Positions 1-6,356 of a DNA stretch of 6,356 nucleotides are shown here, one piece after another; position 1 is the stretch's first letter, and each line of letters starts with the position of its first letter. The stretch comes from Chloroflexota bacterium (GTDB lineage: Bacteria > Chloroflexota > Anaerolineae > 4572-78 > J111). The stretch spans positions 1 to 6,356 of the forward strand of contig RFJV01000389.1 of assembly GCA_003694775.1 (NCBI GenBank), in the 5' to 3' direction. The notes below the pieces were generated by a model. It was not told the origin of the DNA. It searched no databases and worked only from the letters and a program-made list of their open reading frames with translations. A program made the translations under genes and the position numbers.

Positions 1-7
1 GGCCAAC

Positions 8-58
8 AGTCTGCTTCAGCAGACTTGTCATAACAGCCTGAATTTCAATTCAAGGCTG
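8..58. repeat. Two consecutive small inverted repeats upstream of the serS promoter
   Basis: The first repeat pairs AGTCTGCT (8-15) with AGCAGACT (18-25), a perfect 8-bp palindrome around a 2-nt centre, which in RNA would be 7 bp with a 4-nt loop. The second pairs CAGCCT (34-39) with AGGCTG (53-58), extended inward by GAATT (40-44) with AATTC (47-51) and one unpaired A at 52. Neither is followed by a T tract on the + strand, so neither looks like a standard intrinsic terminator in that direction. They may be the end of an upstream transcription unit, a remnant of a mobile repeat, or chance. The rest of 1-112 shows no supportable gene. Confidence 0.4.
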
Positions 59-112
59 ACCCGACAAAATATCCGTCAAAAATTTGAAACGCACCCTGGC
101 TCAAATTGATGG

Positions 113-140
113 TTGCCAAACTGCGTCTTTATGCTATAAT
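113..140 (+). promoter_or_regulatory. Sigma-70/SigA-type promoter with extended -10, driving the T-box leader and serS
   Basis: The -10 box TATAAT (135-140) matches the consensus perfectly and is preceded by TG at 132-133 with one base between, the extended -10 pattern. The best -35 candidate is TTGCCA (113-118), four of six consensus bases, with a 16-nt spacer. Transcription would start at about 147, some 7 nt before the first paired base of T-box Stem I, as expected for a leader riboswitch. The placement directly in front of a complete T-box supports the call. The start site is inferred from spacing only. Confidence 0.82.
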
Positions 141-153
141 ATTGGTCAATCCA

Positions 154-390
154 TCGGCTTAAAATGGCGATGACGGAGAAAAGTAAGCAGTTGCCTGGAG
201 TGCAGAGAGGCGTCGGCTGGTGCAAGACGCTCGAAGGGCCTGCCGAATTCCGCTCCTGAGCCGACGGTGATGAGCCGTACGGGAGGCGCCCGTTACCGCG
301 CCGGAAAGATGACCGGCCCCGGCGGGGACGGTCAAAAAAGGTGGCACCGCGGGGTATTCAGCCTCGCCCTTTTACGGGCGGGGCTTTTTT
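154..390 (+). promoter_or_regulatory. T-box riboswitch, serine-specific (UCC specifier), controlling serS by transcription attenuation
   Basis: Seen in sequence: Stem I closes by TCGGCT (154-159) pairing with AGCCGA (259-264). Inside are a GA-rich K-turn region ending in AGTA (169-185), GCAG (187-190) with CTGC (240-243), an AGAGAG bulge region (204-209), and a distal helix GCGTC (210-214) with GACGC (226-230) closing a GGTGCAA loop. The specifier, placed by hand alignment to the remembered Bacillus subtilis glyQS leader, is TCC (249-251), a serine codon, followed by a purine. Stem II pairs CGGT (265-268) with ACCG (295-298) and CGGG (280-283) with CCCG (289-292). Stem III is GACCG (311-315) with CGGTC (329-333) plus CCCC (317-320) with GGGG (324-327). 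The T-box bulge has TGGC (342-345), whose C fits a G73 discriminator, as in bacterial tRNA-Ser. The antiterminator pairs AAAAGG (336-341) with CCTTTT (368-373) and GCGGGG (349-354) with CCTCGC (362-367), excluding the terminator. Inference: uncharged tRNA-Ser(GGA) turns serS on. Confidence 0.96.
361..390 (+). terminator. T-box intrinsic terminator
   Basis: GCCTCGCCC (361-369) pairs with GGGCGGGGC (376-384) over 9 bp with one T-G wobble and a 6-nt loop TTTTAC (370-375), followed by six T (385-390). Bases 362-369 also form the 3' side of the T-box antiterminator, so the two helices cannot coexist. This is the off state of the leader when tRNA-Ser is charged. Confidence 0.95.
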
Positions 391-418
391 GTTCTGGCGC
401 TGTATCCACTCAGCCGTC

Positions 419-444
419 CACGAATAAAACACGAATGCACGAAT
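419..444. repeat. CACGAAT short direct-repeat cluster
   Basis: Three exact copies of CACGAAT lie at 419-425, 430-436 and 438-444, with starts 11 and 8 nt apart. From memory, CACGAAT-rich segments of this kind recur in intergenic DNA of several bacteria, including Chloroflexota, as low-complexity dispersed repeats. Here it sits just after the T-box terminator in otherwise non-coding DNA. No flanking duplication or transposase is visible, and function is unknown. Confidence 0.6.
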
Positions 445-631
445 AACTACCGCCACGGGCGATGCCGGCGAGCAGGACGAGATTCATATCGTCCAGGGCA
501 AATATCATCCGGCGTGAATTGACGGCCTGTTCCGGCCAGGGGGATGGATTACCGCCGCTCATTCGCCTACCTGTCCCCGGTAGGGGGTTCGTGGATGGCT
601 GAGCAGTTATCTGACGCTAAAAATTTACAAG

Positions 632-637
632 AAGGAG
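632..637 (+). promoter_or_regulatory. Ribosome binding site that decides the serS start
   Basis: AAGGAG lies 8 nt before ATG 646. The in-frame upstream ATGs at 544 and 595 have no comparable site, so this element fixes the SerRS start at 646, where the protein begins with the family-typical MLDLNFIREHP. Confidence 0.92.
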
Positions 638-645
638 AAGACATC

Positions 646-1941
646 ATGCTCGACTTAAACTTTATCCGGGAACACCCAGACAAGGTAAAAGAAGCATTGA
701 AAGCCCTTAACACCGACGCGCCGGTCGATGAAATTTTGGCCCTCGACCAGCGCCGGCGGGAACTGCTCCAGGAGGTGGAAACTCTCCGCCGGGAGCGGAA
801 CGTGGGCAGTAAGCAGATTGGGGCGCTGATGCGCGCCGGCAAAAAGGAAGAAGCCGAGGCCCAAAAACAGCGCATGTCCGAGATTGGCGACCGGATAAAA
901 GCCCTGGATGAAGAACTGCGCCAGGTAGAGGCCGACCTGTACGAAAAACAGCTCTATGTACCGAACATGCCGGCCCCGGACGTGCCCATCGGTCCGGATG
1001 AGAGCCACAACGTAGAGGTGCGCCGCTGGGGACAGCCACGCTCGTTTGATTTTACCCCCAAACCCCACTGGGACCTGGGCGAGGCCCTGGACATCATCGA
1101 CTTTGAGCGGGGGGTCAAAATGAGCGGCACCCGGTTTTACGTGTTCAAAGGCGCCGGCGCGGCCCTTCACCGCGCCCTGACCAACTGGTTTATCGACGTG
1201 GGGGTGCGCGAGCACGGCTACACGGAGATTTACCCGCCCTTTATGGTGCGCGAGCAGGCCATGATTGGCGCGGCCCACCTGCCCAAATTCCGCGACAATA
1301 TGTACCACGATGCGGAAGAAGATTACTGGTTTATCGGTACGGCAGAAGTGCCGCTGACCAATCTCTTTGCCGATGAAATTCTGGAGGCCGACCAGCTTCC
1401 CATCAAGTACCTGGCCCATACCCCCTGCTTCCGCCGCGAAAAAATGAGCGCCGGCCGGGATGTGCGAGGCATCAAACGGGTGCACCAATTTGAAAAAGTT
1501 GAGATGTACCGGTATACTTTGCCGGAAGACAGCTACCAGCACCTGGAAGAACTGGTCGCCGATGCGGAAGACCTGTGCCAGCGCCTGAACCTGCCCTACC
1601 GGGTGGTAAAAATGTGCACCGGCGACCTGGGCTTTGCCGCGGCCAAGAAGTACGATATCGAGGCCTGGATCCCCGGCCCCGACGGCCAGGGCGAGTGGCT
1701 GGAAATCAGCAGTTGCAGTAATGTGGAAGCGTTCCAGGCCCGGCGGGTCAACATGCGCTTCCGCCGCGAAAAAGGAGCCAAACCGGAATACGTTCATACC
1801 CTCAACGGGAGCGGCCTGCCGCCAGGGCGGGTCATGATTGCCATTCTGGAAAATTACCAGCAGGCCGACGGTAGTATTGTTGTCCCCGAAGTCCTGCGTC
1901 CCTATATGGGCGGGCTGGAAGTTATTACCAGAGGCGCATAA
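646..1941 (+). CDS. serS: Seryl-tRNA synthetase (class II aminoacyl-tRNA synthetase)
   Basis: This cytoplasmic enzyme activates serine with ATP and loads it on tRNA-Ser; it can also serylate tRNA-Sec where one exists. The 431 residues are the usual bacterial SerRS length. Residues ~33-103 form the charged antiparallel coiled-coil arm that grips the long variable arm of tRNA-Ser, ending at VPNMPAPDVP. The class II core follows: the serine-pocket motif TAEVPLT (232-238), motif 2 with FRRE (262-265) and SAGRDVRGIKR before HQFEKVEMY (E286), EISSCSN (353-359) and motif 3 with NGSGLPPGR (387-395, Arg395). Catalytic positions look intact. A start at 544 would add 34 residues unlike any SerRS N-terminus. 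The gene is preceded by the serine T-box and followed by an intrinsic terminator, so it is probably a single-gene unit controlled by tRNA-Ser charging. Motif 2 has RREKMSAGRDV rather than the common RSEAGSAGRDT; I associate this with Chloroflexota and some other lineages. Confidence 0.98.
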   Translation: MLDLNFIREHPDKVKEALKALNTDAPVDEILALDQRRRELLQEVETLRRERNVGSKQIGALMRAGKKEEAEAQKQRMSEIGDRIKALDEELRQVEADLYEKQLYVPNMPAPDVPIGPDESHNVEVRRWGQPRSFDFTPKPHWDLGEALDIIDFERGVKMSGTRFYVFKGAGAALHRALTNWFIDVGVREHGYTEIYPPFMVREQAMIGAAHLPKFRDNMYHDAEEDYWFIGTAEVPLTNLFADEILEADQLPIKYLAHTPCFRREKMSAGRDVRGIKRVHQFEKVEMYRYTLPEDSYQHLEELVADAEDLCQRLNLPYRVVKMCTGDLGFAAAKKYDIEAWIPGPDGQGEWLEISSCSNVEAFQARRVNMRFRREKGAKPEYVHTLNGSGLPPGRVMIAILENYQQADGSIVVPEVLRPYMGGLEVITRGA

Positions 1942-1947
1942 CAGCGT

Positions 1948-1971
1948 CCCGTTCCCGCCAGCCTGAACGGG
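1948..1971 (+). other. Hairpin just after serS
   Basis: CCCGTTC (1948-1954) pairs perfectly with GAACGGG (1965-1971) around a 10-nt loop. It begins 6 nt after the serS stop and ends 5 nt before the terminator stem. No T tract follows, so it is not itself an intrinsic terminator. It could protect the 3' end of the serS message or aid the adjacent terminator; this is inference. Confidence 0.5.
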
Positions 1972-1976
1972 CAGTG

Positions 1977-2007
1977 AAGCCGGTAGAGTTATCTACCGGC
2001 TTTTTTT
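1977..2007 (+). terminator. Intrinsic terminator of serS
   Basis: AAGCCGGTAGA (1977-1987) is perfectly complementary to TCTACCGGCTT (1992-2002), an 11-bp stem with loop GTTA, running into seven T (2001-2007). The AA at the stem base also gives a short A tract for the opposite strand. Its strength suggests that little serS transcription reaches carA unless it is overridden. Confidence 0.93.
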
Positions 2008-2083
2008 GTAAAGTTGGGAGAGTGGGGATTGGAAATTCATCCTTCCGCCCTCATCCCTCATCCTTTACCCTAAGGAGGCATCT
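2008..2083 (+). other. serS-carA intergenic segment with a pyrimidine-rich TCATCC repeat and the carA ribosome binding site
   Basis: TCATCC occurs three times (2037-2042, 2051-2056, 2058-2063) in a C/T-rich stretch. AAGGAGG (2072-2078) is a strong ribosome binding site 5 nt before the carA ATG. No convincing -35/-10 pair was found between the terminator and carA, and I could not match a PyrR-binding sequence, an attenuator or an arginine-repressor box here. How carAB is transcribed is therefore not shown by the sequence. The TCATCC tract resembles spacer filler seen in some Chloroflexota, from memory. Confidence 0.55.
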
Positions 2084-3253
2084 ATGAATCTGTTCGACCT
2101 GCCCCCGGCCATTCTGGCCCTGGCCGATGGAACTGTTTTTCAGGGGCGTTCCTTCGGCGCGGCAGTGGTAGCAGTTGGCGAGCTGGTGTTCAACACCGGC
2201 ATGACCGGCTACCAGGAAATCCTTACCGACCCGTCGTACTGCGGGCAAATCGTCACTATGACCTGCCCGCACATCGGTAATGTGGGGGTCAACCCGGAAG
2301 ACGTGGAATCCCGCCGGCCCTGGGTGAGCGGCCTGGTGGTGCGGGAGGTCAGCCGGGTGGTGAGCAGTTGGCGGGCCGCGGAATCTCTGCCCGACTACCT
2401 GGTCCGGCATCACCTGCCCGGCCTGACCGGCCTGGATACCCGCGCCCTGGTGCGCCGCATCCGCACCGAGGGGGCGATGATGGCCGCCATCTGCACCGAC
2501 GGTTCGCTCGGCCCGGATGAGCTGGTCGATATGGCCCGCGCCGCGCCGCCAATGGAGGGCCGCGACCTGGTGCGCGAAGTGACCTGCCCGGAGCCGTATA
2601 CCTGGACCGACCCGCCCCGCGCCGAATGGTACGCCTATACCGGCCGGTCCGGCCCCAGGCCGCCCCGCTATCACGTGGTGGCTTACGATTTCGGGGTGAA
2701 GTACAACATCCTCCGCTTGCTGGTCGACGCGGGATGCCGGGTGACGGTTGTCCCGGCCACCACGCCCGCGTCCGAGGCGCTGGCCCTCAACCCGGACGGT
2801 ATTTTTCTGTCCAACGGCCCCGGCGACCCCGCGGCAGTGGATTACGCCATCCAGACGGTGTGCGAACTGCTCCAGACCGGCCTGCCCATCTTCGGTATCT
2901 GTCTGGGCCACCAAATCCTGGGGCTGGCCCTGGGCGGCTCAACCTACAAGCTCAAGTTTGGACACCGGGGAAGCAACCAGCCGGTCCAGGAAACGGGCAA
3001 AAATGTTGCCATCACCAGCCACAACCACGGTTTTGCCGTCCGGGCAGACTCCCTGCCGGAGCAGGTCGAAATAAACTGCCTGAACCTCAACGACCGGTGC
3101 GTGGAGGGTCTGCGGCACAAACACCGGCCTGTTTTCAGCATCCAGTACCACCCGGAGGCTTCTCCCGGCCCCCACGATGCCCTGAACTATTTTGATGAAT
3201 TCGTGGCCCTGATGGCCCGGCAACAGCAGGTCAGCCGGCAGGAGGTAGCGTAG
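2084..3253 (+). CDS. carA: Carbamoyl-phosphate synthase small subunit (glutamine amidotransferase)
   Basis: CarA hydrolyses glutamine and passes the ammonia through a tunnel to CarB, which makes carbamoyl phosphate for pyrimidine and arginine synthesis. At 389 residues it is family-typical in length. The N-terminal CarA domain (about 1-190) contains [31 protein letters not shown] and [15 protein letters not shown]. The C-terminal class I glutaminase domain begins near residue 203 ([14 protein letters not shown]) and has the oxyanion loop SNGPGDP, the nucleophile Cys273 in FGICLGHQ, the family segment [10 protein letters not shown], and His356 and Glu358 in SIQYHPE, completing the Cys-His-Glu triad. 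The start is fixed by AAGGAGG 5 nt upstream. carB starts 2 nt after the stop, with its ribosome binding site inside the carA end, so the two are almost certainly co-translated to give a matched ratio. Nothing appears damaged. Lying after serS is not a usual carA context. Confidence 0.98.
   Translation: MNLFDLPPAILALADGTVFQGRSFGAAVVAVGELVFNTGMTGYQEILTDPSYCGQIVTMTCPHIGNVGVNPEDVESRRPWVSGLVVREVSRVVSSWRAAESLPDYLVRHHLPGLTGLDTRALVRRIRTEGAMMAAICTDGSLGPDELVDMARAAPPMEGRDLVREVTCPEPYTWTDPPRAEWYAYTGRSGPRPPRYHVVAYDFGVKYNILRLLVDAGCRVTVVPATTPASEALALNPDGIFLSNGPGDPAAVDYAIQTVCELLQTGLPIFGICLGHQILGLALGGSTYKLKFGHRGSNQPVQETGKNVAITSHNHGFAVRADSLPEQVEINCLNLNDRCVEGLRHKHRPVFSIQYHPEASPGPHDALNYFDEFVALMARQQQVSRQEVA
3241..3246 (+). 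promoter_or_regulatory. Ribosome binding site of carB inside the carA 3' end
   Basis: GGAGGT lies 9 nt before ATG 3256, overlapping the last codons of carA (stop 3251-3253). This ties carB translation to carA and supports ATG 3256, whose product begins MPKRTDI as in CarB of many bacteria. Confidence 0.88.
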
Positions 3254-3255
3254 CC

Positions 3256-6200
3256 ATGCCCAAGCGAACCGACATCGACAGCATTCTTATCATCGGGGCC
3301 GGCCCTATTGTTATCGGGCAGGCCTGCGAGTTTGACTACAGCGGCGTGCAGGCCTGCAAGGTTCTGCGCCGGGAAGGATACCGGGTGATTCTGGTCAACA
3401 GCAACCCGGCCACCATTATGACCGACCCGGAATTTGCCGACGCCACTTACATTGAGCCGCTGACCGTTGAAGTGGTGGAAAAAATTATTGCCCAGGAGCG
3501 GCCCGACGCCCTCCTGCCGACCGTCGGCGGACAGACCGGCCTCAACCTGGCCGTGGCTCTGGCCCAGCAGGGGGTGCTGGCGCGGTACAATGTCCAGCTC
3601 ATCGGGGCAAAGCTGGAGGCCATGCAGTTGGCCGAAGACCGGCAGTTGTTCAAGGAGGCGATGACCCGCATCGGTCTGCAAACACCGCAAAGCGTCATTG
3701 CCCGCTCTCCCCAGGATGCCCTGGCCCTGGCCGAAACGGTGGGATACCCCCTGCTGGTCCGGGCCAGTTTTACATTGGGCGGCACCGGCGGCGGGATTGC
3801 CCGCAACCGGGAGGAACTCATCCAGGCGGTGGAGCACGGTTGCCGGAACAGCCCGGTGGGGGAGGTGCTGGTGGAGCAGTCGGTGCTGGGCTGGAAGGAG
3901 TTTGAGCTGGAGGTGATGCGCGACCGGGCCAACAACTTTGTGGTGGTCTGCTCCATTGAAAACCTGGACCCGATGGGCATCCACACCGGCGACAGCATCA
4001 CCGTGGCCCCGGCCCAAACCCTCACCGATAAGGAGTACCAGCGGATGCGCGACGCGGCCCGGCAGGTGCTCCAGGTGGTGGGCGTGGAAACCGGCGGAAG
4101 CAACGTGCAGTTTGCCGTCCATCCCCACACCGGTGAGCTGGTGGTCATCGAGATGAACCCGCGGGTCAGCCGCTCGTCGGCACTGGCTTCCAAGGCGACC
4201 GGATTTCCCATTGCCAAGATTGCCGCTTTGCTGGCCGTCGGCTGCACCCTGGACGAAATTCCCAACGACATCACCCGCGAAACCCCGGCCAGCTTTGAAC
4301 CCAGCCTGGATTACGTGGTGGTCAAACTGCCCCGCTGGGCCTTTGAAAAGTTCCCCAACGTCGATGCCACCCTCGGCCCGCAGATGAAAAGCGTGGGCGA
4401 GGCTATGGCCATAGGCCGCACCTTCAAGGAGGCGCTGAACAAGGGCCTGCGAAGCCTGGAAATCGGCAATCCCCGCACGGCCCCAGACCGGGTACGGGAC
4501 CGCCGGCCCACCCTGGACGACCTGCGCACCCCAACCCCCGACCGGCTGTTCCAGACTCTGGCCGCCCTGCACGCCGGCTTTTCCCAGGCCGATGTGGCCG
4601 CGGCCACCGGCTACGACCCCTGGTTTGTGGACCAGCTGGCCCAGATTGTCGAACTGGAGCGGGAAATAGCCCGGTATGCGCTGGTCGACCTGCCGCCGGC
4701 CCTGCTGGCCCAGGCCAAGCAGTGGGGGTTTAGCGACCAGACTATCGCCATGCTCCTCCGCCCCCACCACGGTTCCCCGGCAGACGAGGAGGCGGTGCGC
4801 CAGAAGCGGCTGTCGCTGGGACTGCGGCCCGTGTACCGCCGGGTGGATACCTGCGCCGCGGAGTTCGAGGCCCATACCCCGTACCTTTACTCCACCTACG
4901 AAACCGAATGCGAGGCCGCGCCAACCCGCCGCAAAAAGGTGATGATTCTGGGCGGCGGCCCCAACCGCATTGGGCAGGGGATTGAGTTCGATTACTGCTG
5001 TGTGCACGCCTGTTTTGCCCTGCGCGAAGCCGGTTACGAAACCATCATGGTCAACTGCAACCCGGAAACCGTCAGCACCGATTACGACACCGCCGACCGG
5101 CTGTACTTTGAACCCCTCACCCTGGAGGATGTGCTTCACATTGTGGAAGTAGAAAAACCGGACGGCGTTATTGTGCAGTTCGGCGGCCAAACCCCGCTCA
5201 ACCTGGCCGAAGACCTGGAGCGTCTGGGTGTACCCATCTGGGGCACCAGCCCGGCGGCCATTGCTGTGGCCGAGGACCGCAAGCAGTTTGAGGCTCTGCT
5301 CAGCAGTCTGGACATCGACCGCCCCCCCAACGGGACCGCGATGGACCTGGCGGAGGCTCGCCGGGTGGCCGCGGCAATCGGTTACCCGGTGCTGGTGCGG
5401 CCTTCCTATGTGCTGGGAGGCCGGGCCATGGCAATTGTGTACGATGAGGACTCGCTGGCAAGCTACGTGCAGGAAGCGGTGGCCGCCGCACCGGGCAAGC
5501 CTATCCTCATTGACCACTACCTGGAAGATTCCTTTGAGGTAGACGTGGACGCGGTGGCAGACTGCGGCCTGCCCGGCGGGGACCGGGTGGTCCTCGGTGG
5601 AATCATGCAGCATATCGAGGAGGCCGGCATCCACAGCGGCGACAGTGCCTGCGTTCTGCCGCCGTACAAAATCAGCGCCTACCACCAGAGCATCATCCGC
5701 GAGTACACCGAAAAGCTGGGCCGCGCTCTGCAGGTGCGGGGGCTGATGAACGTGCAGTTTGCCATCAAGGATGATGTGGTTTACGTGCTGGAAGTCAATC
5801 CGCGGGCCAGCCGCACCGTCCCCTACGTGAGCAAGGCCACCAATATGCCGCTGGCAAAAATTGCCGCCCGCGTGATGGCCGGCGAAACGCTGGCCCGGCT
5901 CGGCTTTACCGAACAACCGGGTATCCGGGGATTCTTTGTTAAGGAGGCGGTGCTTCCGTTCCGCAAGTTTGCCGGGGTCGACGCGGTGCTGGGCCCGGAA
6001 ATGCGCTCCACCGGCGAGGTGATGGGCCACGCCCCCCGCTTTGGTATCGCCTTTGCCAAGGCCCAGATGGCCGCCGGCGACCGTTTGCCGACCCCCGAAG
6101 ACGGGGCCGTTTTCATCAGCGTCAACGATTTTGACAAAAGCGCGGCCCTGAAGATTGCCCGCGACCTGTCCCGGCTGGGCTTCCGGCTGATGGCAACTCA

Positions 6201-6356
6201 CGGCACCGCGGCCATGCTGAGGCGGGTCAAAATCAAGGTGCAGGCGGTCAACAAGGTGAGCGAGGGCGAACCGCACGTGGTAGACCTTCTGCGCCGCGGG
6301 GAGATATCGCTCATTATCAATACGCCGCTGGGGTCTACTTCCTATTCCGACGGCCA
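3256..6356 (+). CDS. carB: Carbamoyl-phosphate synthase large subunit, 3' end cut by the window
   Basis: CarB uses two ATP, bicarbonate and ammonia from CarA to make carbamoyl phosphate. The frame is open for 1033 codons plus two bases; by comparison with E. coli CarB (1073 residues), recalled from memory, roughly 45-60 residues are missing. The N-terminal half (1-~400) matches E. coli numbering without gaps up to at least residue 303: Arg129, Arg169, Glu215, Asn236, His243, Gln285, Glu299, Asn301. An oligomerisation domain follows (~400-555), then the second ATP-grasp half from [11 protein letters not shown] (565-575) with Gln834, Glu846 and Asn848. Glu788 and Asp796 correspond to ornithine-site residues Glu783 and Asp791. 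The C-terminal MGS-like effector domain starts near 945; Lys961, Thr981, Thr984, Lys1000 and Asn1022 correspond to E. coli effector-site residues 954, 974, 977, 993 and 1015, so nucleotide control (UMP inhibition) is plausible. Differences are Ala170, where E. coli has Pro, and Pro1024, where it has Thr1017. Confidence 0.98.
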   Translation, partial: MPKRTDIDSILIIGAGPIVIGQACEFDYSGVQACKVLRREGYRVILVNSNPATIMTDPEFADATYIEPLTVEVVEKIIAQERPDALLPTVGGQTGLNLAVALAQQGVLARYNVQLIGAKLEAMQLAEDRQLFKEAMTRIGLQTPQSVIARSPQDALALAETVGYPLLVRASFTLGGTGGGIARNREELIQAVEHGCRNSPVGEVLVEQSVLGWKEFELEVMRDRANNFVVVCSIENLDPMGIHTGDSITVAPAQTLTDKEYQRMRDAARQVLQVVGVETGGSNVQFAVHPHTGELVVIEMNPRVSRSSALASKATGFPIAKIAALLAVGCTLDEIPNDITRETPASFEPSLDYVVVKLPRWAFEKFPNVDATLGPQMKSVGEAMAIGRTFKEALNKGLRSLEIGNPRTAPDRVRDRRPTLDDLRTPTPDRLFQTLAALHAGFSQADVAAATGYDPWFVDQLAQIVELEREIARYALVDLPPALLAQAKQWGFSDQTIAMLLRPHHGSPADEEAVRQKRLSLGLRPVYRRVDTCAAEFEAHTPYLYSTYETECEAAPTRRKKVMILGGGPNRIGQGIEFDYCCVHACFALREAGYETIMVNCNPETVSTDYDTADRLYFEPLTLEDVLHIVEVEKPDGVIVQFGGQTPLNLAEDLERLGVPIWGTSPAAIAVAEDRKQFEALLSSLDIDRPPNGTAMDLAEARRVAAAIGYPVLVRPSYVLGGRAMAIVYDEDSLASYVQEAVAAAPGKPILIDHYLEDSFEVDVDAVADCGLPGGDRVVLGGIMQHIEEAGIHSGDSACVLPPYKISAYHQSIIREYTEKLGRALQVRGLMNVQFAIKDDVVYVLEVNPRASRTVPYVSKATNMPLAKIAARVMAGETLARLGFTEQPGIRGFFVKEAVLPFRKFAGVDAVLGPEMRSTGEVMGHAPRFGIAFAKAQMAAGDRLPTPEDGAVFISVNDFDKSAALKIARDLSRLGFRLMATHGTAAMLRRVKIKVQAVNKVSEGEPHVVDLLRRGEISLIINTPLGSTSYSDG

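Larger units (their letters stand above)
391..645 (+). other. Long untranslated spacer between the T-box terminator and the serS start
   Basis: About 255 nt separate the terminator from the serS start codon, much more than the few tens of nucleotides usual for T-box-controlled genes. It holds a CACGAAT repeat cluster (419-444), a weak GGCC/GGCC hairpin (524-537) and a clearer hairpin, CCTACC (566-571) with GGTAGG (579-584) around a 7-nt loop, about 50 nt before the ribosome binding site. An open frame on the + strand from ATG at 462 to TGA at 600-602 (46 codons) has no ribosome binding site and no recognisable product. No second terminator or riboswitch is evident. I read it as leader RNA of unknown role, possibly enlarged by insertion of a dispersed repeat. 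Confidence 0.6.

Noticed and set aside
1..33. The C-terminal tail of an upstream gene ending in TAA at 31-33
   Set aside because: Only ten residues, overlapping a palindrome, and another frame stays open to 109; direction and identity cannot be decided.
411..550. A minus-strand open frame across the spacer that includes MIFALDDMNLVLLAGIARGG and ends near the CACGAAT repeat
   Set aside because: It looks protein-like over about 20 residues, but it is short, lacks a ribosome binding site and lies inside a leader transcribed on the other strand. At most a relic.
462..602. A 46-codon + strand open frame in the serS leader spacer
   Set aside because: No ribosome binding site and no recognisable sequence; a short open frame is expected by chance at this GC content.
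544..645. An N-terminal extension of SerRS from ATG 544 or ATG 595
   Set aside because: The extra residues match no SerRS N-terminus that I know, and the good ribosome binding site at 632-637 serves ATG 646.
655..1797. A 380-codon open frame on the minus strand opposite serS
   Set aside because: Shadow of the SerRS coding frame; no ribosome binding site or family motif seen.
2008..2083. A PyrR-type attenuator or arginine-repressor operator before carA
   Set aside because: No PyrR-binding sequence, alternative terminator/antiterminator or ARG-box palindrome could be found in this 76-nt segment.
2051..2914. A 287-codon open frame on the minus strand opposite carA
   Set aside because: Shadow of carA with low-complexity composition; CarA on the + strand is complete.
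3187..6276. A 1029-codon open frame on the minus strand opposite carB
   Set aside because: It mirrors carB codon structure in GC-rich DNA; its product is rich in His, Gly, Gln and Val with no recognisable domain, while the + strand encodes an intact CarB.

Overview
The window carries an aminoacyl-tRNA synthetase gene with its regulatory leader, followed by the two subunit genes of carbamoyl-phosphate synthetase. All genes lie on the + strand. The order is: extended -10 promoter, serine-type T-box riboswitch ending in an intrinsic terminator, a 255-nt untranslated spacer, serS (seryl-tRNA synthetase), a second intrinsic terminator, carA (glutaminase subunit) and carB (synthetase subunit, cut by the window end about 45-60 codons before its expected stop). 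The DNA is GC-rich (by eye about 60% in the genes); only the first ~165 bases look AT-richer.

Organism: a T-box leader points to Firmicutes/Bacillota, Chloroflexota, Actinobacteria or Deinococcota. The SerRS motif 2 variant, a CACGAAT-type junk repeat in the spacer and a TCATCC-type spacer before carA make me favour Chloroflexota (Anaerolineae-like). A GC-rich clostridial lineage is the main alternative. This is inference from remembered family patterns, not from a search.

Region by region: bases 1-112 hold two small inverted repeats and no supportable gene. Bases 113-140 are a promoter. Bases 154-390 fold by hand into a complete transcriptional T-box: Stem I with a UCC (Ser) specifier, Stem II, Stem III, the T-box bulge with UGGC, and mutually exclusive antiterminator and terminator helices. 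Bases 391-645 are a long leader spacer with no convincing gene. serS is 646-1941. Bases 1942-2083 hold two hairpins (the second a textbook terminator) and a pyrimidine-rich repeat. carA is 2084-3253, and carB starts 2 nt after the carA stop.

How it works: uncharged tRNA-Ser(GGA) should pair with the UCC specifier and, through its GCCA end, with UGGC in the bulge, allowing read-through into serS when serine charging is low. carA and carB form a translationally close pair making carbamoyl phosphate for pyrimidines and arginine. The terminator between serS and carA argues that the two units are adjacent rather than co-regulated. I see no new biological system here; the T-box and its unusually long downstream spacer are the most interesting parts.
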